Shown here piece after piece: positions 42,829 through 51,059 of a DNA stretch of 64,000 bases; the stretch's first letter is position 1; each line of letters starts with the position of its first letter. Position numbers and translations under genes: made by a program. The stretch is from Bacteroidota bacterium (GTDB lineage Bacteria; Bacteroidota; Bacteroidia; JABDFU01). The stretch is taken from the NCBI GenBank assembly GCA_016183775.1, contig JACPDY010000048.1, positions 1 through 64,000 on the forward strand, in the 5' to 3' direction. Below the pieces are notes generated by a model. That model was not told the origin of the DNA. It searched no databases and worked only from the letters and a program-made list of their open reading frames with translations.

Positions 42829-45555
42829 CTATTTACTTATTACTAATGCTTTCTCAAATAATTTATCTACAATTGCCTGCTGCTGACCTGCATGAGCTTT
42901 GGAGAAACCCGTTGCAGGGCTTGCGCTTTCGTGGCGGCCAATGTATTTAAGCGGCACATTCCCGAACATGCGTATCATGAAACTCCATGCTCCCATATTC
43001 TCCGGTTCTTCCTGTACCCAATAATATTCTTTGGTACTCTTGTATTTCAATAATATCTCCTGTATTTGTTTAGCCGGGAACGGATACAATTGCTCAATAC
43101 GAACAATTGCCACTTCATGAGTGCCGGATCTTTCTCTGCCCTCAACCAGGTCGTAATAGATTTTGCCGGTGCAAAATGCAACGCGTTTTACATATTTCGC
43201 GTCTATCGAAACATCATCGATCACTTCTTTAAATCCTCCTGTGGTAAAATCAGTCACAGATGAAACACAGGCCGGGTAGCGTAATAATTTTTTAGGAGTA
43301 AAGCATATAAGCGGCTTGCGAAAATCCCGCTTCAATTGCCTGCGCAATACATGAAACTGATTGGCAGGTGTTGTACAGTTCACAACCTGTATATTATTTT
43401 CGGCACATTGCTGTAAAAACCTTTCCATGCGGCCACTGGAATGCTCTGGGCCCTGTCCTTCATAGCCGTGCGGGAGAAGCATTACAAGGCCATTCATCCT
43501 TCTCCACTTATATTCCGAGCATGTAATAAATTGATCGATCACGATCTGAGCTCCGTTAAAGAAATCACCAAACTGGGCTTCCCAAATTACAAGATCGCCG
43601 GGCGCCGCCAATGAATAACCAAACTCAAAACCCAACACACCATACTCGGATAGGGATGAATTGTATATATCCAGCTTACCTTTTGCACCAAAACTATTCG
43701 AAGGAGTATATTCTTCTTCCGAATCCTCAATTTTAACCACAGCATGCCGGTGCGAGAAGGTGCCGCGCTCAACATCCTGCCCGCTGAAACGTACATCATG
43801 TCCTTCATTCATGAGGGTTGCATACGCCATCAACTCTCCCATGGCCCAATCATAATTATCCTTTTCGATCATCCCCAAACGCTCTTTAAAAATATTCCCC
43901 ATTTTACTGAAGAATTTCTTATCCGCAGGAAGAGTGCTGATCTTTTTCGCTATGTCGAGAAATACTTTTTTATCAACTGCTGTATCGGGTGACCTTTCAA
44001 AATCTTTGTCGACTGCCATACGTAAACCTTTCCACTGGCCTTGCATAAACGATGTAACCTTGGCTTTTTCCACCTGCCTGGCTTCATCCAGCTTCCCCTG
44101 TAACAATTCTTTGAAATTTTTCTCCATCTCTTTGGCCATACTGCCATCAATGGTACCTTCTGCAAGCAGTTGCTGAGCATAGATCTCACGTGGATTCGGA
44201 TGAACCGCTATCGCTTTATACAACAATGGCTGGGTAAAACGGGGTTCATCGCCTTCATTGTGTCCATACTTACGGTAACACAATACATCAATAAATACAT
44301 CACGGTGAAAGGTTTGACGAAACGCCATTGCCAATTGTGATACATACACTACCGCCTCCACATCATCACCATTCACATGGAACACAGGAGACAATACCAC
44401 CTTAGCGACATCAGTACAATAGGTGCTCGAACGTCCATCGATGTAATTAGTGGTGAAACCGATCTGGTTGTTTACAATGACATGAATAGTTCCTCCCGTT
44501 TTATATCCGTCCAACTGCGACATCTGTATCACTTCGTAAACAACACCCTGTCCGGCCAAAGCCGCATCACCGTGCATGAGTATCGGACATACTTTACTAT
44601 TATCTCCCTTATGTGCATTATCAATTTTAGCACGGGCTATTCCTTCTACAACGGGATCGACTGCTTCCAGGTGCGATGGATTAGGTGTTAAGCTCATGTG
44701 CATGGACTTCCCATTATTACTTACCTGGTCGGATGAATAGCCCATGTGGTATTTAACGTCACCATCAAATACGGAATCCTCTGACAAACGGCCTTCAAAC
44801 TCTGTGAAAATATCTTCGTAGGTTTTATTTAAAATGTTGGCCAACACATTCAAACGGCCACGATGAGGCATACCGATAACAAAATCTTTTATTCCAAGGT
44901 CGGCCCCTGTTTCGCATACTGCATGCAAAGCAGGAATGACTGTTTCAGCGCCTTCCAATGAAAACCGCTTTTGCCCGACAAATTTTGTGTGCAGGAAATT
45001 TTCGAACACCACTGCCTGATTCAGCTTATCCAGGATCGCCATACGCTCCACCATACTGAACTTTGGAGTATTCTTACAACCTTCCATTTTATCCTGGAGC
45101 CATTTTATGATCTCAGGGGAACGTATGTACATATATTCAGCGCCAACAGATTGACAATAAGTTTGATTCAGATGGGCAATGATATCTTTCAATTTGGCAG
45201 GACCGATACCAATTTGGGTTCCGGCCTGAAAAATAGTTTCAAGATCAGCTTTTACCAAGCCGAAATTTTCAATATCCAGTGTCGGTGAATATTGCCTTCG
45301 TTCACGAACAGGATTCGTTTTGGTAAAAAGGTGTCCGCGGGTACGATACCCGTTTATCAGGTTGATCACATTAAATTCCTTGCGGACATTATCGGGAATA
45401 TCACCTGTTTCTTCAAAATTTTTACGGGCAAATTCAAAGCCTTCAAAAAACCTGGCCCAACCCGCTTCAACGGATCTGTTATCCTTTATATACTGCTGAT
45501 AAAGTTCATCAACAGTGGCAATTTCAGCATTACTTAAATAAGATTGCTTGTCCAT
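42829..45555 (-). CDS. sucA: 2-oxoglutarate dehydrogenase E1
   Basis: A 908-residue thiamine-diphosphate-dependent decarboxylase. It has the N-terminal E1o motif SNAEIATVDELYQQY with GWARFFEGFEF (about 5-50), then INGYRTRGHLFTKTNP. VIGMPHRGRLNVLANI, PNPSHLEAVDPVVEG and LMHGDAALAGQGVVYE (near 330) form the ThDP-binding region with NNQIGFTTN. The C-terminal transketolase-like part has EAQFGDFFNGAQIVIDQF, LLPHGYEGQGPEHSS and the final WVQEEPENMGAWSFM. It decarboxylates 2-oxoglutarate and passes the succinyl group to the lipoyl arm of SucB. It is probably transcribed with or without the two small genes upstream; a candidate promoter is at 45579. Confidence 0.96.
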   Translation of the reverse strand: MDKQSYLSNAEIATVDELYQQYIKDNRSVEAGWARFFEGFEFARKNFEETGDIPDNVRKEFNVINLINGYRTRGHLFTKTNPVRERRQYSPTLDIENFGLVKADLETIFQAGTQIGIGPAKLKDIIAHLNQTYCQSVGAEYMYIRSPEIIKWLQDKMEGCKNTPKFSMVERMAILDKLNQAVVFENFLHTKFVGQKRFSLEGAETVIPALHAVCETGADLGIKDFVIGMPHRGRLNVLANILNKTYEDIFTEFEGRLSEDSVFDGDVKYHMGYSSDQVSNNGKSMHMSLTPNPSHLEAVDPVVEGIARAKIDNAHKGDNSKVCPILMHGDAALAGQGVVYEVIQMSQLDGYKTGGTIHVIVNNQIGFTTNYIDGRSSTYCTDVAKVVLSPVFHVNGDDVEAVVYVSQLAMAFRQTFHRDVFIDVLCYRKYGHNEGDEPRFTQPLLYKAIAVHPNPREIYAQQLLAEGTIDGSMAKEMEKNFKELLQGKLDEARQVEKAKVTSFMQGQWKGLRMAVDKDFERSPDTAVDKKVFLDIAKKISTLPADKKFFSKMGNIFKERLGMIEKDNYDWAMGELMAYATLMNEGHDVRFSGQDVERGTFSHRHAVVKIEDSEEEYTPSNSFGAKGKLDIYNSSLSEYGVLGFEFGYSLAAPGDLVIWEAQFGDFFNGAQIVIDQFITCSEYKWRRMNGLVMLLPHGYEGQGPEHSSGRMERFLQQCAENNIQVVNCTTPANQFHVLRRQLKRDFRKPLICFTPKKLLRYPACVSSVTDFTTGGFKEVIDDVSIDAKYVKRVAFCTGKIYYDLVEGRERSGTHEVAIVRIEQLYPFPAKQIQEILLKYKSTKEYYWVQEEPENMGAWSFMIRMFGNVPLKYIGRHESASPATGFSKAHAGQQQAIVDKLFEKALVISK

Positions 45556-45578
45556 GGTTGGATTATAATTACGCTTAT

Positions 45579-45586
45579 CAAATTTA
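45579..45586 (-). promoter_or_regulatory. Candidate -7 box TAAATTTG upstream of sucA
   Basis: It matches TAnnTTTG on the minus strand, 23 nt before the sucA ATG. No TTTG was found at the -33 position, so support is weak. Confidence 0.25.
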
Positions 45587-45605
45587 GTAAATTAAGATGA
45601 ATTCT

Positions 45606-45956
45606 CTATTGATCTTTGGGGCTATAATGCCTGCGGAGAACGATCTTCTGCAACTCCCGCCTGATAACAAGATCAGCGATGGCTTCTGATAAACTGGTAA
45701 CGGTGGTATCGCTCACAATTGCAGAGACTTTGCTCTCATTCACATCGATCCGGTAAAGTAAATTAAGCAGCTTTTTGTAATCGCCTTCGATCAGTTTGGC
45801 TATATGCGGACTGACCTGGTACAGCAATTCGTTGTACGCATTTTCGGGATCGCCGGAAAATTTGATCTCAATACCAAACATATCAAAATCCCTTATGATC
45901 TGCTGCGCTGTGGCGTTGATGTAATCTAACTTGTTGAAATATGGTGTTATGTTCAT
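45606..45956 (-). CDS. Conserved hypothetical protein upstream of sucA
   Basis: 116 residues from the ATG at 45956. An in-frame GTG at 45965 would start within the edge of a palindromic repeat and is less likely. It is mostly helical, with no signal peptide (MNITPYFNKLDYINATAQQI; a C-terminal RRELQKIVLRRHY). No catalytic motif is visible and I do not recognise a named family. It lies between a ferredoxin-like gene and sucA on the same strand, 50 bp before sucA, so it is probably expressed with them. Confidence 0.7.
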   Translation of the reverse strand: MNITPYFNKLDYINATAQQIIRDFDMFGIEIKFSGDPENAYNELLYQVSPHIAKLIEGDYKKLLNLLYRIDVNESKVSAIVSDTTVTSLSEAIADLVIRRELQKIVLRRHYSPKDQ

Positions 45957-45970
45957 AGGCCTCACCCCGA

Positions 45971-45989
45971 CCCTCTCCGACGGAGAGGG
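45971..45989. repeat. Intergenic palindrome CCCTCTCCG/CGGAGAGGG
   Basis: A perfect 9-bp inverted repeat around a single A lies between the genes at 45606 and 45996. Its core resembles the in-frame element inside acs at 36291. It is probably a dispersed palindrome and could form an mRNA hairpin between the two genes. Confidence 0.7.
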
Positions 45990-45995
45990 AGAAGG

Positions 45996-46322
45996 TTACT
46001 TTTTATGTTTAAATAACAATAATCTTTCAACAGGTCTGTTGTTGATGATATGCTCATTGATAATTTCATCCACGTCTTCTACTTCAACACCAACGTAAAA
46101 AATTCCTTCCGGGTAAACAACAACAGTTTGCCCGAAATCGCAAATGTCGAGGCAGCCTGCACGTTGTGCTCTTAATTTGACCGGCAGGTTGAGCTCTTTG
46201 AGTTTTTTCTTAAAGGCATCAACTATTTCCATGCCATGAGCCTCACCGCAACTTCTGCGCGGAGCTTCGGCAGCACGCTGGTTGGTGCAGATGAATATGT
46301 GTTTGTCGTAAATTAATTCCAT
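45996..46322 (-). CDS. Thioredoxin-like [2Fe-2S] ferredoxin domain protein
   Basis: 108 residues. The pattern HIFICTNQR, RSCG, then RAGCLDICDFGQTVVVYPEG gives four Cys placed as in the small thioredoxin-like 2Fe-2S ferredoxins (CxxxR, SCG, GCLxxC). It would carry electrons in the cytoplasm; its partner is unknown. It is the first of three same-strand genes leading into sucA. A palindrome (46336-46353) lies just before its start and another just after its end. Confidence 0.85.
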   Translation of the reverse strand: MELIYDKHIFICTNQRAAEAPRRSCGEAHGMEIVDAFKKKLKELNLPVKLRAQRAGCLDICDFGQTVVVYPEGIFYVGVEVEDVDEIINEHIINNRPVERLLLFKHKK

Positions 46323-46335
46323 ACCTCATCCCCGT

Positions 46336-46353
46336 CTTCTCCAAGTAGAGAAG
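46336..46353. repeat. Intergenic palindrome CTTCTC/GAGAAG
   Basis: 6-bp arms (46336-46341, 46348-46353) with a CAAGTA loop lie 14 bp before the ferredoxin-like gene. The preceding CTCATCCCC resembles the CTCACCCCG flank of the 45971 palindrome, so they may be one family. Confidence 0.5.
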
Positions 46354-46374
46354 GCGCTGATTTTACAATAGAGA

Positions 46375-46515
46375 TTATATCGAATTAGATTATTATATAC
46401 ATTTTCAAAAATATATATGGAAAAAATTTAGAGCTTTCGTGCTTTGGTGGCCAAAATCCAATTGCCACTAAAGCACAAAAACACTAAAACCCACAAAAAA
46501 GTTTATTCGATATAA
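46375..46515. repeat. MITE-like nested inverted-repeat element
   Basis: The outer arms TTATATCGAAT (46375-46385) and ATTCGATATAA (46505-46515) are perfect 11-bp inverted repeats. Inside, GTGCTTTGGTGGC (46439-46451) and GCCACTAAAGCAC (46464-46476) pair with one mismatch. The 141-bp unit has no coding potential and lies between convergently unrelated, same-strand genes. No target duplication was identified. Confidence 0.6.
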
Positions 46516-46573
46516 ATTCTAATCATTATAAAAATTTTCAGTGCGTTAAAAAATAGCTCAAACACTAAACACC

Positions 46574-47599
46574 TTATCCCTCCCTGCTAATGAGACTTTC
46601 AACCAGCGCCACTAAATTTCTCCTTTTGCTTTCATCACAGGGAATTTCGTTTAACAATTCAATTCCTTTATTGTAATAACCCGTCACTTCAGCATTGGCC
46701 AGTTTACGCACATTTAAAAAATCGTAAATGGCTGTAACGGCTTCCACTTTTTGTTGCGGATCAAACGACGGGGCATATATCCATTGCTGCAGCTCTTCCT
46801 TTTTATACGGATTTAACTTTGCCAGCTCGATCGACTTTAGCAAAAGAAACGTCTTCTTGTTGGCAATAATATCTCCACCTTTTTGCTTGCCGAACTTTTC
46901 CTTGTCCGCATATACGTCTAAAATATCATCCTGTAATTGAAACGCAATGCCGATATTTTTTCCGAATTCATATATACGATCCGCATCTTCAGGCCTTGCC
47001 CCGCCGGTAACAGCACCTATTTTTAATGCGCCGGCCAACAATGCCGCTGTCTTGAGTTCTATCATCTTTATGTATTGACCAATGGTCACTGACAGAAGTT
47101 TTTCATAATTCATATCCAGCTGCTGGCCTTCACAAACTTTTAACGCTGTTTCATTAAATATTTTCAACACTTCTATTTTACGTCCGGGATCACATCCGGA
47201 TGTGCTTATCAATTCGTATGCCTTCACAAGCATCGCGTCACCGCTAAGTATAGCGGTATTCAAATTCCATTTTTGATGAACAGTCGGCTTATTTCTGCGC
47301 AAGGGAGCATTATCCATAATATCATCATGGATCAATGAAAAGTTGTGAAACAATTCAATACCAAGAGCGGGATTTAATGCATCACTCACATTGCCATCAA
47401 ACAGGTCGCATGCAAGCAGGCTAAGCAGCGGGCGCATACGTTTACCGCCAAGCGACAAGGTGTATTTTAATGGCTCGTATAATTCAACAGGCTGACCATT
47501 AAGGCTGCTGCAAAATTTTTCAACCCCTGAATTAATAAGCTGCCAGAATTGTTGTGTCGGGTTCAAGTTAAAGTATGTAGCGTGTATTTCCGATGACAA
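46574..47599 (-). CDS. Polyprenyl diphosphate synthase
   Basis: 341 residues from a TTG at 47599, inside the 3' end of the epimerase gene (32-bp overlap). No later plausible start precedes the conserved GGKRMRPLLSLLACDLF. The first Asp-rich motif is LIHDDIMDNAPLRR (near 94) and the second is FQLQDDILDVYAD (near 221), with a KTAALLAG segment between. It condenses isopentenyl diphosphate with an allylic diphosphate to make a prenyl chain for quinones or carotenoids. Chain length cannot be read with confidence. Confidence 0.9.
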   Translation of the reverse strand: MSSEIHATYFNLNPTQQFWQLINSGVEKFCSSLNGQPVELYEPLKYTLSLGGKRMRPLLSLLACDLFDGNVSDALNPALGIELFHNFSLIHDDIMDNAPLRRNKPTVHQKWNLNTAILSGDAMLVKAYELISTSGCDPGRKIEVLKIFNETALKVCEGQQLDMNYEKLLSVTIGQYIKMIELKTAALLAGALKIGAVTGGARPEDADRIYEFGKNIGIAFQLQDDILDVYADKEKFGKQKGGDIIANKKTFLLLKSIELAKLNPYKKEELQQWIYAPSFDPQQKVEAVTAIYDFLNVRKLANAEVTGYYNKGIELLNEIPCDESKRRNLVALVESLISREG

Positions 47600-48518
47600 T
47601 TTTCAAACCTTCCTCTAACGGCTTCATCGGCTCCTTTAGCAAAGTCTTCATTTTACTAATGTCGGGTCTTCTGCGTGTCATGTCACCCTCTTCGAGTGCC
47701 GGTAAATGAACAACTTTTGATCTTGAGTCCGTTAATTTAATGATTAATTGCGCCAACTGAACGATTGGCACTTCCGTTTCTCCTCCGACATTTAAAACAT
47801 CATTTACATATTTATTGTTATAAAACGCATTGGTAGTTGCCTCAATATTATCATTGATAAAACAAAATGTCCGGGTTTGACTTCCATCACCGTAGACGGG
47901 AATATCTTCACTTTTAAGCGCTTTTGAGATAAATTTTGACACCACAAAGTCTTTACTTTGTTTTGGGCCATAGGTGTTGAAGAAGCGGAAGATGGTATAG
48001 TCTAACCCAAATTCCTTTTTATAAGATCTCAAAAATGCTTCGCCTACATTTTTAACAATTGCATAGGGCAAACGTGAATTTAAAGGAGTTGTATCTTCAT
48101 TCTGCGGATATTCCACCGGCTCTCCATAAACTTCAGAAGACGATGAATAATACACCCGCTTCACACTGGTATTTTTCGACAATTCCAGTATATTTCGTAT
48201 TCCATTAATATCATCCAGTACTTTAACAGGACTTTCAAGTGTACGTTTAACACCAACAAGAGCCGCATAATGAAAAACAAAATCAAATGAATAAGAGCGA
48301 AACACCGCTGATATCTCATTGAAATTATTTACATCACATTTTATAAATTTAATATTACCATGTTTTGAAACAGGGATCTTATCCAAACTGCCGGTAAGCA
48401 GATTATCCACGATAACCACAAAATTCTGTTCGTTCTCAGCAAGCTTCTCAACAAGGCAGCTTGGAATAAAGCCTGCGCCACCGGTCACAAGTATTTTAGT
48501 TAATACTGTTGTATTCAT
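47568..48518 (-). CDS. NAD-dependent nucleotide-sugar epimerase/dehydratase
   Basis: A 316-residue extended short-chain dehydrogenase. The Rossmann segment is ILVTGGAGFIPSCLVEKL, with FHYAALVGVKRTLESP, YYSSSSEVYGEP and the active-site YAIVK with its upstream Ser. RFFNTYGPKQSKDFVVSKFI and VYGDGSQTRTFCFINDNIEA follow. It is closest in layout to UDP-glucuronate decarboxylase or UDP-glucose 4-epimerase-like enzymes. The usual GGxGFIGS motif reads GGAGFIPS here, replacing the third Gly with Pro. With the rfbA-like gene upstream it probably supplies nucleotide sugars for envelope glycans. Confidence 0.85.
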   Translation of the reverse strand: MNTTVLTKILVTGGAGFIPSCLVEKLAENEQNFVVIVDNLLTGSLDKIPVSKHGNIKFIKCDVNNFNEISAVFRSYSFDFVFHYAALVGVKRTLESPVKVLDDINGIRNILELSKNTSVKRVYYSSSSEVYGEPVEYPQNEDTTPLNSRLPYAIVKNVGEAFLRSYKKEFGLDYTIFRFFNTYGPKQSKDFVVSKFISKALKSEDIPVYGDGSQTRTFCFINDNIEATTNAFYNNKYVNDVLNVGGETEVPIVQLAQLIIKLTDSRSKVVHLPALEEGDMTRRRPDISKMKTLLKEPMKPLEEGLKIVIGNTRYIL

Positions 48519-48617
48519 TTGTATATAAGTTACTGTTTGTCAAATGCCTATCGGCACACAGGTTCATTTTCAGTTGGTCACGCCTTTTGGCATGATGGCT
48601 ATTTCATTCCCTTTAAT

Positions 48618-49481
48618 TTATTGTTCAATTATATCCGACAAATATGTACCATAACCGCTTTTTATCAATGGCTCAGCCAATTTGCGAAGCTGGTCTTTTC
48701 CAATATAACCCATCCGGAATGCAACTTCCTCTATACATCCGAGGCGCAAACCCTGGCGTTCCTGTATGACCTGAACAAATTGTGATGCCTGCATCAATGA
48801 TGAAAAAGTTCCGGTATCCAACCAGGCTGTACCGCGGTTAAGGATCCCCACTTTCAGCCTGCCAGTACTCAAATAATGTTTGTTCACATCGGTAATTTCA
48901 TACTCACCGCGCCCACTTGGCTTTAGTTGTTTCGCTATTTCAATAACCGAATTGTCGTAAAAATACAAGCCTGGCACAGCAAAGTTTGATTTGGGTTTTT
49001 TGGGCTTCTCTTCAATGGATAATGCTTTATTATCCTTATCGAACTCAACAACTCCATAACGCTCAGGATCTGATACGTGATAAGCAAATACAACACCTCC
49101 TGTGGGATCATTATTCTCGCGAAGCAGCGTTTGCAGGCCGCTTCCAAAAAAAATATTATCACCCAGGATAAGGGCAACCTTATCTTTTCCGATAAACTTT
49201 TCACCTATAACAAAAGCCTGTGCCAGTCCGTTCGGAATTTCCTGCACCGCATAGTTAAAACTGCACCCAAGACTTTTGCCATCGCCTAACAAGCGCTCGA
49301 AGTTTGGCAGGTCTAAAGGCGTAGATATGATAAGTATGTCCCTAATGCCCGCCATCATCAATACCGACAATGGGTAATAGATCATAGGTTTATCGTAGAT
49401 CGGCATTAGCTGCTTGCTCACGGCAAGGGTGAGCGGATGCAAACGGGTTCCTGAGCCCCCGGCTAATATAATTCCCTTCAT
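48618..49481 (-). CDS. rfbA: Glucose-1-phosphate thymidylyltransferase
   Basis: 287 residues, the normal length. The nucleotide-binding [13 protein letters not shown] begins the protein, followed by [63 protein letters not shown] and [13 protein letters not shown]. It makes dTDP-glucose from dTTP and glucose 1-phosphate, the first step toward dTDP-rhamnose and related sugars. The other rfb genes are not present. It is 99 bp upstream of the epimerase gene on the same strand. Confidence 0.95.
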   Translation of the reverse strand: MKGIILAGGSGTRLHPLTLAVSKQLMPIYDKPMIYYPLSVLMMAGIRDILIISTPLDLPNFERLLGDGKSLGCSFNYAVQEIPNGLAQAFVIGEKFIGKDKVALILGDNIFFGSGLQTLLRENNDPTGGVVFAYHVSDPERYGVVEFDKDNKALSIEEKPKKPKSNFAVPGLYFYDNSVIEIAKQLKPSGRGEYEITDVNKHYLSTGRLKVGILNRGTAWLDTGTFSSLMQASQFVQVIQERQGLRLGCIEEVAFRMGYIGKDQLRKLAEPLIKSGYGTYLSDIIEQ

Positions 49482-49520
49482 TTTTTTATCCTGTATATTA
49501 TGGTTCCTCTATTTTCTCTT

Positions 49521-49760
49521 TTAAAATAATTGTCGAAAGTATCCGGCCTGATCTTTTACATCGCCATTCTGATTACTAACTTCCATGCACTGCAAATTAA
49601 AACTGCGACCATTAAAAAACTGCTGATCATACTTCTTATACGCCTGATTCAATATCGCTCCTATCTGCAACCCACATATTAAATAGAGATAAAGAACTAA
49701 AATTACGTGTTTTATGGGGTCATTATCAGGAAAAAGGTGTTTTTTTGCAGATATATACGC
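49521..49760 (-). other. Coding-like open frame, possible small gene or remnant
   Basis: The minus strand is open from about 49760 to a TAA at 49521. The first usual start is a TTG at 49652, giving 44 codons (start NQAYKKYDQQFFNGRSFNLQ). Upstream in frame lies a hydrophobic stretch (VILVLYLYLICGLQIG) that would make a membrane or signal segment but has no standard start codon. Codon choice looks gene-like. It may be a decayed small membrane protein or one with a rare start. The rest of the 367-bp gap between 49482 and 49848 shows nothing else. Confidence 0.25.
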
Positions 49761-49848
49761 TTATGTTAAAATACTTGCCAAATTGTGCTTATTTTAAGAA
49801 TCTAAATTGGCCCAATATTTGAAATCCGAACATTAAATAGTTGATTTT

Positions 49849-51024
49849 ATGAACCGATTTTACATTTCATTACTTGCTCTCGGGATACTTTTTGTTTCCT
49901 GCCAGAATTCAAAAAAATTGCTCAACAGCGGTAATTACGATGCCGCTATTGGTCTCGCCACCCGAAAATTGATCAAGGATAAGAAGAACGAAAAGCAAAT
50001 ACTTACTCTTGAAGAAGCGTTCAAAAAAGCCGCGGCGAGAGACAATTCCCGGATCAACTTTCTGAAACAGGAAGGACGCCCTGAGAACTGGAATGACATT
50101 TACCTTATTTATATGCAGATCAATAATCGTCAGAATGTTGTAAGGCCGCTTCTGCCTTTGTTCATTAAATCACAAAACCGTAACGCGAACTTTGAATTTA
50201 TTGATGTGAATGCGGAGCTTATCACTGCCAAAGAAAAAACCGCCGAGTACGATTATGCCGCCGCGATGCAACTGCTTGAAAAGGGCACACGTTCGGATTC
50301 ACGCAATGCCTATGAAAAATTAAGAAATGTACAATCCCTTTATCCGAATTACAAAGATGTAAACGATCAGATCAAACGCGCTTATGCAATGGGGGTAAGT
50401 TACGTGCTTTATAAAATGCAGAACAGATCGGGTATTCCTTTGCCTGCAAATTTTGAAGATGAATTAACAAAAATAACCCTCCAGGAATTGAATCGGACCT
50501 GGCTGCAATACGATGTGAAAGCTGTTGAAGGAAGAAAATATGATTACACGATTTGGGTAAACATGAAAGTGATCGATGTGAGTCCTGAACAAGTGAAAGA
50601 AAATTCCTTTGTAGAATCGAAAGAAGTGCCCGATGGGTTTCAATACCTGTTGGATGCAAAAGGAAACGTAAGAAAAGATACATCCGGAAACGATCTTAAA
50701 TTACCTAAAACAAAAACTATTTTTTGCAAAGTGAACGAAATTCACCAATTGAAAAAGGCGGTCATTACCGGCACACTTGATTATATAAACAATAATACCC
50801 AGCAGCTTATAAAAGCGGAAAATATAGTAGCCGAAAATATTTTTGAGAACCACGCATCGAGAGCCGAAGGCGACCTTAACGCCCTAAAGCCTGAAACTAA
50901 ATCCAGATTGGGTTCCGGGCCTGCCCCCTTCCCTCCAAGCCCCGCAATGATACTGAACGCGGGACAAGCGTTGAAGGCGAGAGTAAAGGATATTATCTGG
51001 GCGAATAAAAATTTGTTGTATTAA
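49849..51024 (+). CDS. Predicted lipoprotein of unknown function
   Basis: 391 residues. The signal peptide ends in a lipobox (LFVSC, Cys18), so it is a likely lipoprotein. A TPR-like start (LLNSGNYDAAIGLATRKL) and further helical segments (DYAAAMQLLEKG) cover the first 200 residues. A mixed alpha/beta part contains RKYDYTIWVNMKVIDVSPEQV and HQLKKAVITGTLDYI. The last 40 residues are Pro/Ala-rich then helical. No catalytic motif was recognised. It is preceded by a long gap and followed, convergently, by the helical paralogue at 51060. Confidence 0.7.
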   Translation: MNRFYISLLALGILFVSCQNSKKLLNSGNYDAAIGLATRKLIKDKKNEKQILTLEEAFKKAAARDNSRINFLKQEGRPENWNDIYLIYMQINNRQNVVRPLLPLFIKSQNRNANFEFIDVNAELITAKEKTAEYDYAAAMQLLEKGTRSDSRNAYEKLRNVQSLYPNYKDVNDQIKRAYAMGVSYVLYKMQNRSGIPLPANFEDELTKITLQELNRTWLQYDVKAVEGRKYDYTIWVNMKVIDVSPEQVKENSFVESKEVPDGFQYLLDAKGNVRKDTSGNDLKLPKTKTIFCKVNEIHQLKKAVITGTLDYINNNTQQLIKAENIVAENIFENHASRAEGDLNALKPETKSRLGSGPAPFPPSPAMILNAGQALKARVKDIIWANKNLLY

Positions 51025-51034
51025 GAAAAGGTCC

Positions 51035-51053
51035 GGGTTCCAAGTTCAAGGTT
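51035..51053. repeat. Intergenic simple repeat with core GGTTCCAAGTTCAA
   Basis: It lies in the 35-bp gap between the convergent genes at 49849 and 51060. The 14-mer core recurs exactly inside the 55615 coding sequence at 58408-58421. Confidence 0.6.
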
Positions 51054-51059
51054 AATCAA

